A DNA stretch of 64,000 nt. Source: Typhlomys cinereus (taxonomy: Eukaryota; Chordata; Mammalia; Rodentia; Platacanthomyidae). The position numbers and the translations under genes are program-made. The notes under the pieces are model-generated. The model was not told the DNA's origin and searched no databases. It was given only the letters and a program-made list of their open reading frames with translations. The DNA lies in contig JALPQD010000137.1 of NCBI GenBank assembly GCA_023101885.1, forward strand, positions 4,306,071 through 4,370,070. Direction: 5' to 3'. Of the stretch, positions 9,302 through 22,323 are shown in pieces (position 1 is the stretch's first letter; every line of letters begins with the position of its first letter).

Positions 9302-11194
9302 GCTTTTTTTTTTTTACAAACTACCAAAGTCAGATTACAAAACCAAGATTAAATATAAATTATTTTTTTATTATTAATACTTTTTTTTTTTTTTTTTTTT
9401 TTTTTTTGGTGCTGGGGACCCAACCCAAGGCCTTGCGCTTGCTAGGCAAGTGCTCTACCACTGAGAGCTAAATCCCCAACCCTATTAATACATTTTTTAT
9501 TATTATTTCAGCTCATACAAACTTAATAGGTACACCAGTTCCCTCCCTCCCTCCTCCTCCCCCCGTACCCCCTGCTCCCCCTCCCCACCCCTCTCCCTCC
9601 CCATCCCCCAGTGCCTCCCGCCCCAATTCCCAGAGAGTCCTTTCTTGTGCATGTCTGATTTTCCTCTGGGCCCTCCTCTCCGATGACGTACAAGGACCCA
9701 GTGGCCTTTCCCGAACCCTTTCCCGTGTTCCCCTTAGGTATAGGAACACCACTGTGGCTGTTGATCCCTTGCCTTCAAGGATCTTGGTGCCTTTAGCAGA
9801 TGCTAGACTTTGTGAGGTCAATAGTGTGTGGGACATTGCGCAGGGCATGTAAAGTCCAATTATGATTGCTTCAGCCCTAACTTGTATGGAATATCTTGCA
9901 TATCATTGCTTCTCCCATCCTTTTGGTCTTACACTCTTACCGCCCCCTCTTCCGCAAATTTCCCTGAGCTTCAGGATGGGGAGAGATTAGGATGGCCTAG
10001 TTCTAGGTGGTTGATATAGAGTTTCTGAAGTTCTGGTTAGTGGTTTATTGATTTTCTTTTGCAGTTTTGCTCCTCCTGCAATGCCCTTCACTCCATCCTG
10101 GTGGGCATTGTATGTCACCCCCTGGCCAGAGACAAAAAGCTGTTAAACTAGAGTCTTGTGATAAAAGCACATTCAAAGGTAGATGTAATAAAAGTGGGAA
10201 ACCACAGTGAGGGAGGGGTCTATCACCCATTCGCAAAATGGTTACTTTTTATCTGTCAGACTATATGCCCTCCCCTTCTGGTGAGATCATACCCCCTCAG
10301 TAGTAAATGATCAGGAACGAAAGTCTGTGAACTTAATCAGATGTTTCATTACTTATTTGAGTCCTTGATGGAGGCCTATTTTCTCTGCTGTAACATGGTC
10401 CCCTCTCTCCTTTTTTCTGGTGTGGCCCTCCTACCCCATCCCTCCTGTTCATAATCCTTGCAATTACTGTATTGCAGAGATTTTTCTATGAGTGTCTCCA
10501 GGTGGGTTGGGTGGGTTTGGTACTAGGAGCCACCTATTAGGGAGTACATATGGCATTTAATTTTCTGGGTCTGGGATACTTCACTTAATATAATTGTTTC
10601 TAATGACTTCCGTTTCCCAGCAAATTCCAGTAATTCATCATTTTTGATGGCTGAGTAGAACTCCATTGTATAGATGTACCACAGTTTCCTTATCCACTGG
10701 TCAACTGTTGGACATTTGGGTTGACTCCATGACTTTGCTATTGTAAACAGTGCTGCTATGAACATGGTCGTGCTTGTGCTATCAAGGTGGGGGTTTTTTC
10801 CCAAAAGTGGAATAGCAGGCTCATATGGCATTTCAATCTTTAATTTCTTTAAGAATCTCCAGACGGCTCTCCAGAGTGGCTGTATAAGCCTGCATTCCCA
10901 CCAGCAATGTAGGAGAGTTCCCCTCTCTCCACATTCTCTCCAGCATTTGCTGTTGTTTGTATCGTGGATTTTTGCCATCCTGACCGGGGTGAGATGATAT
11001 CTTAAGGAAGTTTTGATTTGCATTTTCCTGATGGATAAGGATGCAGAGCATTTTTTAAGATATTTGTTAGACATTTTAATTTCATCCCTAGTAAAGTTTC
11101 CTTTAAGTTCCAGGGCCCATTTTTTTAATTGGGCCATTGCATGTCCCTGATGGCTAAAGAAGTGGAGCATTTTTTAAGATATTTGTTAGACATA
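9302..11194 (-). mobile_element. L1, 5'-truncated, with apparent 3' transduction
   Basis: Minus-strand L1 containing the ORF2 C-terminus (11170-10523, with KWALELKGNFTRDEIKMSNK and the terminal YSAIKNDELLEFAGK) and the 3'UTR down to about 9492. The only convincing target-site duplication is ATAAAACAACTT at 9290-9301 and 11195-11206. That places about 65 bp of non-L1 sequence (9316-9371 plus 9483-9491) and a T run (9304-9315) inside the insertion, beyond the L1's own 3' end. This is the layout of readthrough past the L1 polyadenylation site into flanking DNA. An ID SINE later landed in the transduced piece. At the 5' end, 11137-11193 partly repeats 11028-11075. Confidence 0.85.
9381..9482 (-). 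mobile_element. ID-type SINE
   Basis: On the minus strand it reads ggggttggggatttagctct...tagcaagcgcaaggc and ends in a long A tail (T run at 9381-9408), the tRNA-Ala-derived ID element with pol III boxes. A 9-bp target-site duplication TATTAATAC flanks it (9372-9380 and 9483-9491). It is inserted within the 3' flank carried by the neighbouring L1. Confidence 0.93.
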
Positions 11195-11206
11195 ATAAAA
11201 CAACTT

Positions 11207-13040
11207 TTTACTTGATAAAACTTTGAAACCAAATTATCATTTTCCTGGAGACACAAAATAATAAAAAATAACATGCCTGTCAATAAATAAATGAAATAAC
11301 AACCAGGAAGTCATTTAAGAATATGTTCTGAAGCTACAGTGTATTAATGTGATCAATCTTGACATATATGACCATATTTTAACCAAAAGTCATAATAGAA
11401 CTTCAGCATCATTCAAATTAAGAAGAAAATATTCAATTAGCTGATGTAATATTTTCCTGAATTTCTAAAGAAAATAGTATTAAGGACTCATCCTGTGAGT
11501 TTTATGAAATTTTCCCAATACATTTTCAAATAAAGCTGGTATGTCTTTCGACACTAAAGTTATTTGGGTGTTGAATTTCACTCAGTTTGGAAACATCACA
11601 TTTAAGTCCATGAATAATATCAATATAATATCAGTTTTCATCATGAGAAAAAATACAATTTGTCAATGTCAGTAAAATAAAAAAAGTTAGTCATATTGTC
11701 ACATATTCTTCGTGTATGACTTCATTTGATTGAACCAGACATAACACATTACTCACTCTCTAATCTGTTTTCTAGGCAATTTACATTACTGTCTTCTTAA
11801 TTTTGCAATAAGAAAATTGTAATCCTATTTTAGAAAACTCATTCAAAATGGTTAGTGAAAAAATACACAAATTTTCACGATACAAATTTATGTAAGCATC
11901 TTATATGAACAGGAATATTTTATCTCAATAGGAAGTTTTTGGATAATTTTTTTATGGCTGTAAGCAGGCCTTTAGGTATATATATGTATATATAATAAGA
12001 AATGAAGAAAGTAGTTATAAATAGCACATTTTTGACCCGGAGGTATATGTTTACATATGACAGTTACTTCACTAAAGATCTAACAGCAAATCCTGCAACG
12101 TTGCTGATAAAAGAATTTTCCTTGTTCTAGCGAAATTTTTCCTTCTGGTTGTAGAACACATTATAACATCCTCTTCAGATGTTTTTAGTGGATAGGTTTG
12201 TCTGGGCATGGAATATTCAGTCATTTTCCATCTGTTCCTTTTGGATGCAAAAAGGACTCCTCTTTCCCATTGGAAAGCATACGATGGCAGACCTGATTAG
12301 TGTTGCCATTTCCTGAAGAGTATTTAGCTCCAAATTCGGCAAGTGGCATTAATAATTATTTCCTTAAAGTAACCAAGGTATTCCTAGCTGAACTTGCCCA
12401 ATTCAAGCCAAGAATCCTGCGGTCCTGATGCTTTTTAGTGCTCAATAATTGGTAGCAAACATTTGAATCAGACTGTGTACTCAGCCATAACCATATGGAA
12501 ATGCATTTTACAGAATCGAGGAATCCATGTGAATAGTGATAATCATGTGCCAATGTGTTTTTCTTTGGGGAAATTATGTATACAGTGATAACTACATGCA
12601 AATACATTTTAAAGACATGGAGAAATAATATAAATAAAATAATAATAAACTTTTGTAAATCTATATTACAGAACTGGTGAAGGAAGAGAAGAAGACTAGG
12701 ATCAGAAAAAAGATCAGTAACCGAATGTCTAGAGGTACAAGGCAGAAGTAGGACTGTGAAGTCAATGCTTATTATCCTGACTCAAAGCACACAAGGCTGT
12801 GAAAGGCGACTCCTGTCATTGGAGCCTCTGAAAAAGGATATAAACAACCACCCATTTAGCAGAATCCTTTGTCTGCATTAGAATAAAATTGTTCACTCAG
12901 ATTCTGTGTTACTCTGCCTCATTTATCTATTTTCTATAATTTTCATGACAGATATGTCATTGATAATATGTGATAACTGACTGTGTCCCTTCCAGTTATC
13001 ACAGGCAAAACAAGGAAGGATGCAGATCTCAGAGCTGACC
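11207..13040. other. AT-rich intergenic DNA, nothing assigned
   Basis: Both strands lack long frames and recognisable repeats. A TATATA-rich patch lies near 11975-11995. Short frames such as the 83-codon one at 12356-12607 show no family signature. It may hold very old, unrecognisable repeats. Confidence 0.5.
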
Positions 13041-13044
13041 CTAT

Positions 13045-13120
13045 TTATTTATTTATTTCTTCCACTCATACAAAGTTAATAAGTACCCCATTCATCTCCC
13101 TCCCTCCACCCCTCCTTGGT
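13045..13120 (-). mobile_element. L1 3'-terminal fragment (about 75 bp)
   Basis: The phrase cactcatacaaagttaataa followed by a CTCCCTCC tract is the antisense of the L1 3' terminus seen at 6755-6800. Too short to date. Confidence 0.55.
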
Positions 13121-13449
13121 GCTTGACATGAAGAAATGATTTATGGACTCTTTTGAAAGAAAAATTGAATACACACACTAAGAATCATGACTGAGCAATT
13201 TGGGGACAAATGTCCATACCATATGAATGTTAGGCATTATATGCAAATACTGAAAACATTAGCCTGTAATATTCTATTGGAAGGTAAGACTTCTGGAAGT
13301 CTCTGAAAATGCACCTCATGTCAGAAGTTCTGATTGAGTTTCTAAGTACATCTTTGTATACCATTAAAAATAGGTGTCAGGAAGTACACAGTCAATGGAG
13401 GAATATAGAGTGTTGTATCTCACTTTGTATCCCTGAAAAAGAAAGGCAC

Positions 13450-13763
13450 TAGGATCCTTAGAGGCAAGGGGTTAACAGCCACAATAGTGTTCCTATACTA
13501 AAGAGGAACACAAGAAAGAGCTCTAGGCAATGCCACTGAGTCCTAACACCTTATCAAAGAGAAGGACCAGAGGGAAGTTTGACATGTACACTTCAGGATG
13601 CTCCAGGGATGTGGATGAGTGGGCACTGGGAGAAATGGAGGGAGAAGGGAAAAGGAGAGGAAAAGGGGGTAGGGAGTAAGGGGATCCAGACAGAAGTGGA
13701 GGGAGGGAGGGGAATGCGGTACTTATTAAGTTTGTATGAGTGGAAAAAATAAATAAAAAAGAA
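13450..13763 (+). mobile_element. L1 3'UTR fragment
   Basis: Plus-strand 3'UTR: aggatccttagaggcaagg at the start, the purine-rich tract at 13620-13715, then attaagtttgtatgagtgg and an A-rich tail ending near 13763. The minus-strand frame across the purine tract is not a gene. Confidence 0.85.
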
Positions 13764-15789
13764 AGGCTGAAAGGATGATACCATTTTCAAATATGATTAG
13801 ATACTCAGAGGAAGCAGGCAAAATAAACTTTAGTTATGTTGAATAAGTCAGATAACATATGAAGAACAGCAGAGGAATTATGGAGAACATCTATTCATAC
13901 ACAGACCTCCTAAGCACTATTCATTGACATATTTGAACTGAAAACTAGTGAAGGAAGAAGGCACTTACTTTTGAAAAATATATGTATTGTCAGCCCCTTC
14001 AGGGTGGGGGACATTTGATATGTATACAGAGAAAAAAACCCACTTATAATTACATCTCCATCATGGTACACACTATCATACAGTTGTAGAAACACCCAAT
14101 GTACCTTCCAAAACTGACAGGAAGGATCATGCTCCAAAAGATGCAAACCAATGTGAACATCTTAAATGGACTAGCGAAATGCAGAGAATAAGCAGGAACT
14201 GAATGTGCTATTATCAGCATGGTGCACATAATCTGACAGGTATAAGGGTACATATGTATCTGTAGTTATTATATTGCTGGATGGAGAGTCAACTCTACAC
14301 TATATTCTCCACTCCCCTAGAGAAATCCTCATCTCTTTACACCCTCAGGCTTCACATCTGAGGTACTCAGTCCCTATGAAAAACAAGAGTTGGAAAGTCC
14401 TGAGCACTGACTTAATCCCCAGGAGCTCTTGAACATCCAATGCCAAGGACCACAAGGTTACCAGAACCACTGTCCTGGGAGAATATGAACACTGAAGACA
14501 ATGTCCACTAGAGATAAGTGCAAAAGCCTGAAGGGAGACAGGAATATGGCCAGACATTGTCTTCTGGACATGAGAAGGCTAACACATCCATGAACACACA
14601 CATAAGATCTACATGGAAATATGTATTTCTTATCAAATTGTCCCCAAGAAAGGAAAGAGAAGTTAGGTGTCCTCCACCTCCCTGAGAGACTGATGATGAT
14701 CCATCTTGATAAGTAGGGAGGGAAGGCACTTTCCTCAGTGGTTGACCCATGGATTCACAATCCAGCAAGTGCTCACCCTCATGCCATCAGATGAAACCCA
14801 ATGGGTCACTCATACCAAAAAGAATAATAGGAGAGAGACTAGAAAGGAAGAAGGGAAGGGGAAGGAAGATGAGATTAGAAATAAGGCATGAAAAGGTCAT
14901 AAAGTCACTGTATTCATGTGTTAAATATTATGAGAATAATTAAAAAAATGAGTTCATGTAGTGTAAGCTATCTGAAACATTGACTCAAAAAAAAAAAAGA
15001 ACAATAACACCAATGTTTGCTGTGGAGAGTAGTTGCAATGAAGATGGATTGTGTGAGGAATTTTAGCATGAGCATGCCAGATTGAAAACTGACATGAGTT
15101 TGATCGATCATAGCAGATTCTTGATGAAGACCAGAGCCAGGAGGTGGCTAAGGGAACAGCCCTGTGTGCCTTGTCCATGAGATAAAAATTGTGTACGTTT
15201 GACCTTTTAACAGAATGTCATTGCATGCACCAAGAAAACCCCAGCATCTTTATCCTTCATGGCATCTGCTGAGGAGGACCATTATTATTTTGCCTACACA
15301 ATAAATAAATTTGTTTGGATTGATCTGCCCTGCTGTGTCTCTGTCTGAGTCAACAGTCTGATCCCAGCTTTTCTGCATGTGTTTTGTCTTTTTCTTCATT
15401 CTTGCATTGCCCCAACAGAGCAATATCCATGAGTTATAAGTAGTTCAGTTGCACAAACATCATTTGAAATTATTAAGATGACACGAAATTTAGAAAGCAT
15501 CTACACCAGATGAGACATTTCTAGGAAAGTAGGTAAATATGTCCAGATTAGTAACATACCCAGGGTTCACTGGAGCTACCTAGCATACCTTGTGAATCAC
15601 ATTACTGCATGTATACCACTTGAGTGAATAGTATCCCCCAAGGGCATGCATTCCCCCTCATCTGAAAAACCAGCAAACCACCAAATTTTGGAACTCTGTA
15701 TCAGTTGTTCACTATCAATGCAGCCAAGTTGCATAAACGTATAAGTATATATATGTGTGTGTGTGTCTGTGTGTCTGTGTGTAATATAA
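13764..15789. other. Unassigned intergenic DNA
   Basis: No gene or clear repeat is recognised. A purine-rich stretch at 14830-14880 could be an eroded L1 3'UTR tract. An AATAAATAAA signal at about 15300 followed by a gtctctgtctgagtc-type phrase is reminiscent of an LTR R/U5 region, but ends and duplications were not found. A short (TG)n tract lies at 15753-15782. Confidence 0.4.
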
Positions 15790-16644
15790 CAGGAAAGACA
15801 CTTAACAATTTCTGGGGCAGTGACATTTTTCTTTCCTTGAGTGTTGAAATGACTCCTATGGTGCCCACACTCTGGCAATTAACCACTCCATCACACTTCT
15901 GTAACTATCCTCATTAAAGTCATTTGTTCACAAGCTACACTTGAGTGGGTCTGATTCTTGGTCTGTCATTGGTGAGCTATGTATAATGAAGACACATTTG
16001 TTTATCTCTCAATGAAAAGCACATTCAGCCTTTGGTGTTCAGGTGGTGCAGAGCTGAAACACAGGTGAGCTTTGGAGGCATGGTCACATCATTCCCACTG
16101 TGGGAATTAAACTGAAATTAATTTCTGTGGTGCTGGAGTATGTACAGGCATAATACAAAACAGCAATCCTCCCCTATGTTGTATGGAATGGAACATGTTG
16201 TGATGACAGTAGGAGGTGAATTGTCCTGTTCTTGGTAAAAAGACATGCAACTAAAGCTGATTTGTGTAAGACTTGAATTTCCCTAAGAATGAATCCCACT
16301 GTGGGGTGTGTGAAATGATGTGCCTCCCTAATACATAGGTTCTACTACATACAGGGATTCCTTGAAAATGACTCACTGTCTAGATCATGGGTGTCCAACC
16401 CATTATTAATGGACTATATATGGCCAAAGTAGCTGTGAATGTAAACTTGTTTAACATGTGGGTTATATTTTTTGTATGTCTATTGCACAGTTCTCAAGCA
16501 TGGACTCCATGAACAACAGCATTGTGTCACAGTGTCATGTAAAATGAACACAGGTACACTGTTGCTGCTTACATTGATTCATGTCTTCAGTTTTGCCATG
16601 TATTGTGTGGAGTCTTGTGGGTGCTTTCTTTTTTATATAAAATC

Positions 16645-16908
16645 ATTTTTTCAAATTTTTTTATTATTTATTCAATTGTGCATGCGTATGTGTGTGTGTA
16701 GAACCACGGACGAAGTTGGGAACCACTATGGACGCCTCCACCTCCTCGTTTACTCTGTCTGGGATTCACAGGCTCCGCCCTACTAGGACCAGAAACGCAG
16801 GCCGCCCCTACTTCTGCCTGGCTTCTATACGTGGGGTCTAGAATCTGAACTCAGGACCTTCTGCCTGCAAAGCAGAGGCTTAACCCCTGAGCCACCTCTC
16901 CAGCCCCT
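16645..16908 (-). mobile_element. B2-like tRNA-derived SINE
   Basis: Read on the minus strand it begins ggggctggagaggtggctca, the tRNA-derived head with pol III A and B boxes. The body includes ggtagggcggagcctgtgaa, and the tail has a TG/CA microsatellite and A/T-rich end. Absent at the matching place in copy B (about 20947), so it inserted after the duplication. Confidence 0.92.
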
Positions 16909-17188
16909 GGGTGCTGACTTTCAAATTAGTCCTGTCACACTTGATATGTGGGCGTGGTGACCAGGCAAGTGAAAAGCAGGAATTCTACAAAATGTTTTAA
17001 CCTATTGCCTTAGATGATAAGTATCTGAAGATTTATAGAAGACAGGTAAGCATTATTTTATGAAAGGCATATTATTATCAAAGGCATTCTATACCTCAAT
17101 TGTAATTCATCTCTCATGTTCAGTGACACTGGAGCTGTGGATGAACAATATCTTTCTTTTTATTTTCCTGTCAATTACTTTTTATATC

Positions 17189-17545
17189 TGGAACAGTTAC
17201 TCTTAACTATTGCTGTGAGAGAACACCCAAAATCAAGAAACTTAAGAGAAAAAGGGAGATTTATTCAGCTTACAGTTCCAGAGAGGAGACGCAGTGTCTC
17301 AAAGCAGAGGTGGCATGGCTGACTGGCCAAAGCTTGAAGAGGCTAAATCATTGCAGACATCTTGGCATCTGAGAGCTGCAGACTACTTGCAGCAAAGGCA
17401 GACATCTCCTGGAGGTATGGTGGAACTAATCTACCTCAAGGCCCACCCCTTGTGCTTGCCTTCCTCTAGCAAGGCTCCATTTCTGAAGGAACCATGATCT
17501 TGACAAACACATGAGACTGTGGGGGACACATTTCAAATCATGACA
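17189..17545 (-). mobile_element. Solo LTR, MaLR/ERVL-like, 357 bp
   Basis: On the minus strand it runs TGTCATGATTTGAAATGTG to AACTGTTCCA, with an AATAAA-type signal near its 3' end. It is the same family as the LTRs of the element at 37173-39692. The aligned position in copy B (about 21240) lacks it. Flanking target-site duplication is not clear. Confidence 0.85.
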
Positions 17546-17917
17546 ACAACAATAGTAGATATCGCATCTTATCTAGTATTATCACTTAGATCCCAGCTAT
17601 GATTTTACCACCTTGCCCCCCCAAAAAAAGAAATATGAAAAGAATGTTCAATGAAAAATGGATAGATACCTTTTTTTCAGGGAAATATTGAATTGCTCAT
17701 GTTAAAAGAAGGGAATTGGAAAAATTTCAAAAACTATAATTTGAAATGGCAGTATGATGCCATATTCAATGGATATAAAAGATTGTTCCCAGGAAAATAG
17801 GAGGAAGTAGACTAGAACCACATAAGGATGGGAAGAAGGGTGGGATGAGATGAGAGTAGAAAGGAAAGGAAGGAAGTGGGAACAAGGAAGGTAAGGAGCA
17901 TATATAAAGAATGTAAA

Positions 17918-18231
17918 TTAAAAAAATTTATTATTATTATTATTATTTATTCAAGTGTGTGCATATGCGTGTGTATGTGCACGCGCGTGTCTGTGTGTGT
18001 GTGTCTGTGTGTGTGTGTCTGTGTGTGTGTAGAACCACAGACGAATTAGCGAACCACCATGGAAGCCTCCACCTCCTTCTGCCCCGGGATTCACAGGCTC
18101 CGCCCTACCAGGACCAGAAGCGCAGGCTGCCCCGGCTTCCGCCTGGCGTCTATACGTGGGATCTGGGATCCGAACTCAGGAGATTCTGCCTGCAAGGCGG
18201 AGGCTTAACCCCTGAGCCACCTCTCCAGCCC
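17918..18231 (-). mobile_element. B2-like tRNA-derived SINE
   Basis: Minus-strand copy with the ggctggagaggtggctcagg head at 18231, a CA-rich tail (TG repeats at 17955-18030) and a TTATTATT terminus. Absent from copy B at the corresponding place (about 21645). Confidence 0.93.
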
Positions 18232-18604
18232 AAGAATTAATAAATTTATTTTTTACAAAGATTGTCCCCTGAGAATAACACAAGGAATCTAAGAAGTGTC
18301 TGTCTTCTCAACAAAAGTTATTTCATTTTTGTGGATTGAAACTTGGATTCTCCTGGTAAAATTTAGTGATGTGTTGGCATATAACATACTTTATAATATT
18401 TCAGGGAAATATTGAATTGCATGTTATAAAGTAAAAAAATCAAAACCATTTACTGGCAATGAGTTTATTAAGCAATGTATGGAAAGCAAGGATGTTTGTA
18501 AAATCAATTTTCTTCACCAGACTATACAGTATTGGAAGGCAATTTGAAGACGTTGGATAACCTATTGAAAGATGTTTGGAGATTAGAGCTGTTAATTTTA
18601 CTTT

Positions 18605-18832
18605 TAAACTTAAAAATTTATTTATGAGAGAGAGACAGGAAGAGAAAAATGATGCAAAGAGATAGAAAGTGAGAGACTATGTGTGTGAGTAAGAGAGAAA
18701 GGTGCATGGGTGGGTGTTTGAGGGCAACTTTTAGAAGTCAGTTCTTTCCTTCCACCACGTGGGCTCCAGGGGATCAAACTCAAGTTGCCAAGTTTGCGAG
18801 CAAGCATTTTGCCTTCTGGGGTATCTTACTAT
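18605..18832 (-). mobile_element. Old B3-type SINE remnant
   Basis: The phrases around cttccaccacgtgggctcca and gatcaaactca are antisense to rodent B3/B2 SINE bodies. The head is eroded and a GA-rich tail covers 18625-18700. Confidence 0.6.
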
Positions 18833-19015
18833 CAATTTTATTGTTTTAAAGACAGTAAAATTATTTATTTATTCATTCATCCATGCATGCATCTCTTTAT
18901 TTGAAATGCAGAGAGTAAGACAGAGAGGAGATAACATGTGTCCCTGTGGTTATTAGTGAAAGGTGGTTATTTTGTTGATTTTGTGCTGTTTGTTTTCATT
19001 GCTGAATCACTTTCC

Positions 19016-20114
19016 TGAGAGTGTACCTGTGGTCCTTTGTGATTCCTCCCAGTAACCTGTGTAGCTATGACTTAATAATCTTAGATTCCTTTAAACTACT
19101 TTTGTTGCACAAAGTTCTTCTTTAACTTTTAATTATGACTGATAATTTTGCTGGACATAGTAGCCTCAATTGGCATCTGTGGTCATTCTTCATTTCAATT
19201 ATTTGTCACTTGCAATCTGGATTTTTAGATTTTCCTTTGAAAAGTGATCCATTATTTTGAAAAGTTTGCCTTCATTTATGATTGGCAATGATGATGACAT
19301 CAGAAGACATCTTTCTCTCCTATAAGTCTAAAGCTTTTTTTTTGAGGTCTGTACATCTAGAATTTTGATTGAGATGTGTTATGGGAATTTCTTTTCTGGA
19401 CCTGTCTACTTGGAGTTATATATTACTCAGGCACATAGTTGTTAATTTCTTTTCTTAGACTTGGGAGATTTTATTCTGTGGATTGATGATATATCCACAT
19501 ATTTTCTCTGGGTTTCTTCTCCTTCTGAGATTTCAATGATAGGTAGATTGGGTATTTTCATAATGTCCTACACTTCTTTTATGCTCTTTTCATCAAGTTT
19601 TTTTATTGATGTGTATATGTGTATATCAAAGAACAATTTGTATGCCTGTGGAAGTCCAGGGGTGACTTCAGGAATTACCCTGGATTGCTTTACTTCCCTT
19701 TTGCTTTGCTCTGAGATTTTCCAGGCTCTGCCTTCTAGTTCAACATGCAGGTCACCGCCATTTGGAAGGCTATATGCATTCAGAAATGTATCCATTTATT
19801 TTAGATTTTGCAATTTAGTTGAATGTAAATGTTGCAAGGGAAGCCTTGTGATTTTCTGAATTTCACCGTTATGTGTTGCTATTTCATTGGTATGTGCTAT
19901 AAGGTCTTCTCATCATTCATTTTATTTGTTTTTACCCCCTTTTTCTTGGTCAGTTCTGCTAAGATTTTGTGAATGTTGTTCAACCTGGTAATTTTTTAAT
20001 CTTCTTGATTTGTTTAACGACCTTTTCAACACTCATTTATTATTAAGTTTGTATATTTTCTCTATCAAGTCTTGCTGCTGATTTCTACCATTATTCTATT
20101 GTGGTGAAGTCGAA
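19016..20114. other. Unassigned DNA with a truncated SINE
   Basis: At about 19600-19770 an old minus-strand B2-like SINE is recognisable from the phrases cctggattgctttacttcc and ccaggctctgccttc, paralleling 25380-25460 and 61030-61080. The rest is T-rich and could be old L1 ORF1/5'UTR antisense, but nothing is certain. Confidence 0.45.
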
Positions 20115-21714
20115 CAGGAAACATCAGTTCAATACTCTGCAGGGACATTTTCCTTTCCTTGAGTGTTGAAATGACTCCTATGGTGCCCACACTCTGGCAA
20201 TTAACCTCTCCTTCACGCTCTTTAACTATCCTCATTAAAGCCATTATTCACAAACTACACTTGCGTGGGTCTGATTCTTTGACTAACATTGTTGAGCTAT
20301 GTATAATGAAGATTCATTTGTTTATCTCTCAATGAAAAGCACATTCATTGTTTACTGTTCAGGTGGGGTACAACAGAAACACAGGTGAGCTTTGGAAGCA
20401 TGGTCACATCATTCCCACTGTGGGTAATGATGCCCACAACTGAAATTAATTTCTGTGGTGCTGGAGTATGTAGAAGCATAATATCCAAACAGTAATCCTT
20501 CCCGATGTTGTATAGAATGGAACATCTTGTGGTGATACTAGCACGTTGTCCCTGTTCTTGGTAAAAAGACATGCAACTAAAGCTGATTCGTGTAAAACTT
20601 GAATTTCCCTAAGACTGAATCCCACTGTGGGGTATGTGAAATGATGTGCCTCCCTGATGAGTTGGTTCCACTATATATAGGGATTCTCTGAAAATGACTG
20701 ACAGTCTAGAGCATGGGTGTCCAACCCATTACTAATGGGCCATATATAGCCAAAGTAGCTATAATGTAATTTTGCTTAATATGTGAGTTTTACTTTTTGC
20801 ATGTCTATTGCACAGTTCTCAAGCATGTACTCCATAGATGACAGCATTGTGTCACAGTGCCATGTAAAATGAACACAGGTACACCGTTGCTGCTTACCTT
20901 GATTCATGTCTTCAGTTGTGCAATGTATTGTGTGGAGTCTTGTGGGTGCTGATATTCAAATTGGCCCTGTCCCACATGACATGTGGGCATAGTGACCATG
21001 CAAGTGAAAAGCAAGAATTCTCCATAATGTTTTAACCTACTGCCTCAGAGTATAAGTATCTGAAGATGTGTAGAAGATAGGTAAGTATTATTTTATCAAA
21101 GGCATATTATTATCAAAGGCATTCCATATCTCAGTCCTAATTCATCCCTTATAATCATGTGTTACAACTGACCTTCTGCTTTGAAATACATTGGCACCAA
21201 TGTGGATAAACCATATCTTGCTTTTTATTTTCCTGTCAATTAATTTTTCTAATAATAGTATTTATAACATTTTATCTAGTATTATCATTTAGATCCCAGC
21301 TAAGTTTTTACCACTTTCCCAAAGAAAAAGAACTGCAAAAAAAGGAAATATGAAAAGAATGTTCAATGAAAAATAATAGATGACTTTTGTTTACATTTTT
21401 GTTCAGGGAAATATTGAATTGCTCATCTTAAAAGAAGAGATTGGAAAAATTTCAAAAAGTATAATTTGAAATGGCAGTATAATGCCATATTCAATGGGTA
21501 TAAAAGATTGTTCCCAGGAAAATAGGAGGGAGTAGATAGGACCCACATAGGAATAGGAGGGAGGATGGGACGAGATGAGAGTAGAAGGGAAAAAAGGAAG
21601 GAAGAACAAGGGAGGTAAGGAGCATGTGTATAAAATGTAAATTAAATAAATGTATTTTTAAGAAATATTGTTTCCTGAGAACAACAAAAGGAATCCAAAA
21701 AAATCTGTCTTTTC

Positions 21715-22013
21715 TTTTTTTTAAAAATTTTTTATTGTTTATTATTTATTCAATTGTGCATGTATGTGTGTGCGCATGTGTGTATGTATGTGTGTGTGTG
21801 TAGAACCACGGGGGAATTCTGGAACCACCATGGACGCCTCCACCTCCTCCTTGTTTACTCTGCCTCGGGATTCACAGGCTCCGCCCTACCAGGACCGGAA
21901 ACGCAGGCCGTCCCCACTTCTGCCTGGTGTCTATACGTGGGGTCTAGGATCCGAACTCAGGACCTTCTGCCTGCAAGGCAGAGGCTTAACCCCTGAGCCA
22001 CCTCTCCAGCCCC
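21715..22013 (-). mobile_element. B2-like tRNA-derived SINE
   Basis: Minus-strand copy with a complete head at 22013, body and a TG-rich tail. Flanked by a short repeat of aaatctgtcttt (about 21702 and 22015), the target-site duplication. Absent at the aligned place in copy A (about 18295). Confidence 0.93.
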
Positions 22014-22323
22014 AAATCTGTCTTTTCAACAATAATTATTTTATTTTTACAGATTGAAACTTGGATTCTCCTGGTAAAAGTTAGTTATGTGCTGGCATGT
22101 TAAATGGTGAAAAAAATTAAAACCCTTTACTGGCAATGAGCTTATTAAGCAATGTATGGACAGCAAGGATGTTTGTAAAATCAGTTTTTCTCACCAGACT
22201 GTAGAGTATTCATAGGCAATTTGAAGAAGTTGGATAACCTATTGATTTTGTTGATTTTGTGCTGTTCTTATTCATTGATAATCCACTTTCCACGAACATC
22301 ATGGCCCAGGGAACTGGCCACAC

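Larger units (their letters stand above)
15790..19015. repeat. Tandem duplication, copy A
   Basis: This segment is homologous to 20115-24030 in the same orientation. Matching landmarks: cttgagtgttgaaatgactcc at 15837 and 20158, aatgaacacaggtacac at 16541 and 20868, ggaaatattgaattgctcat at 17682 and 21406, and gattgaaacttggattctcc at 18335 and 22050. Copy A alone holds a SINE at 16645-16908, an LTR at 17189-17545 and SINEs at 17918-18231 and 18605-18832, which arrived after duplication. The unit has no recognisable gene. Confidence 0.85.

Noticed and set aside
9381..9482. tRNA-like A and B boxes in ID and B2-like elements.
   Set aside because: They are SINE heads derived from tRNA genes, with poly-A tails and target duplications, not functional tRNA genes.
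15705..15917. Frames across (TG)n tracts, e.g. runs of Val-Cys.
   Set aside because: They are microsatellite translations.
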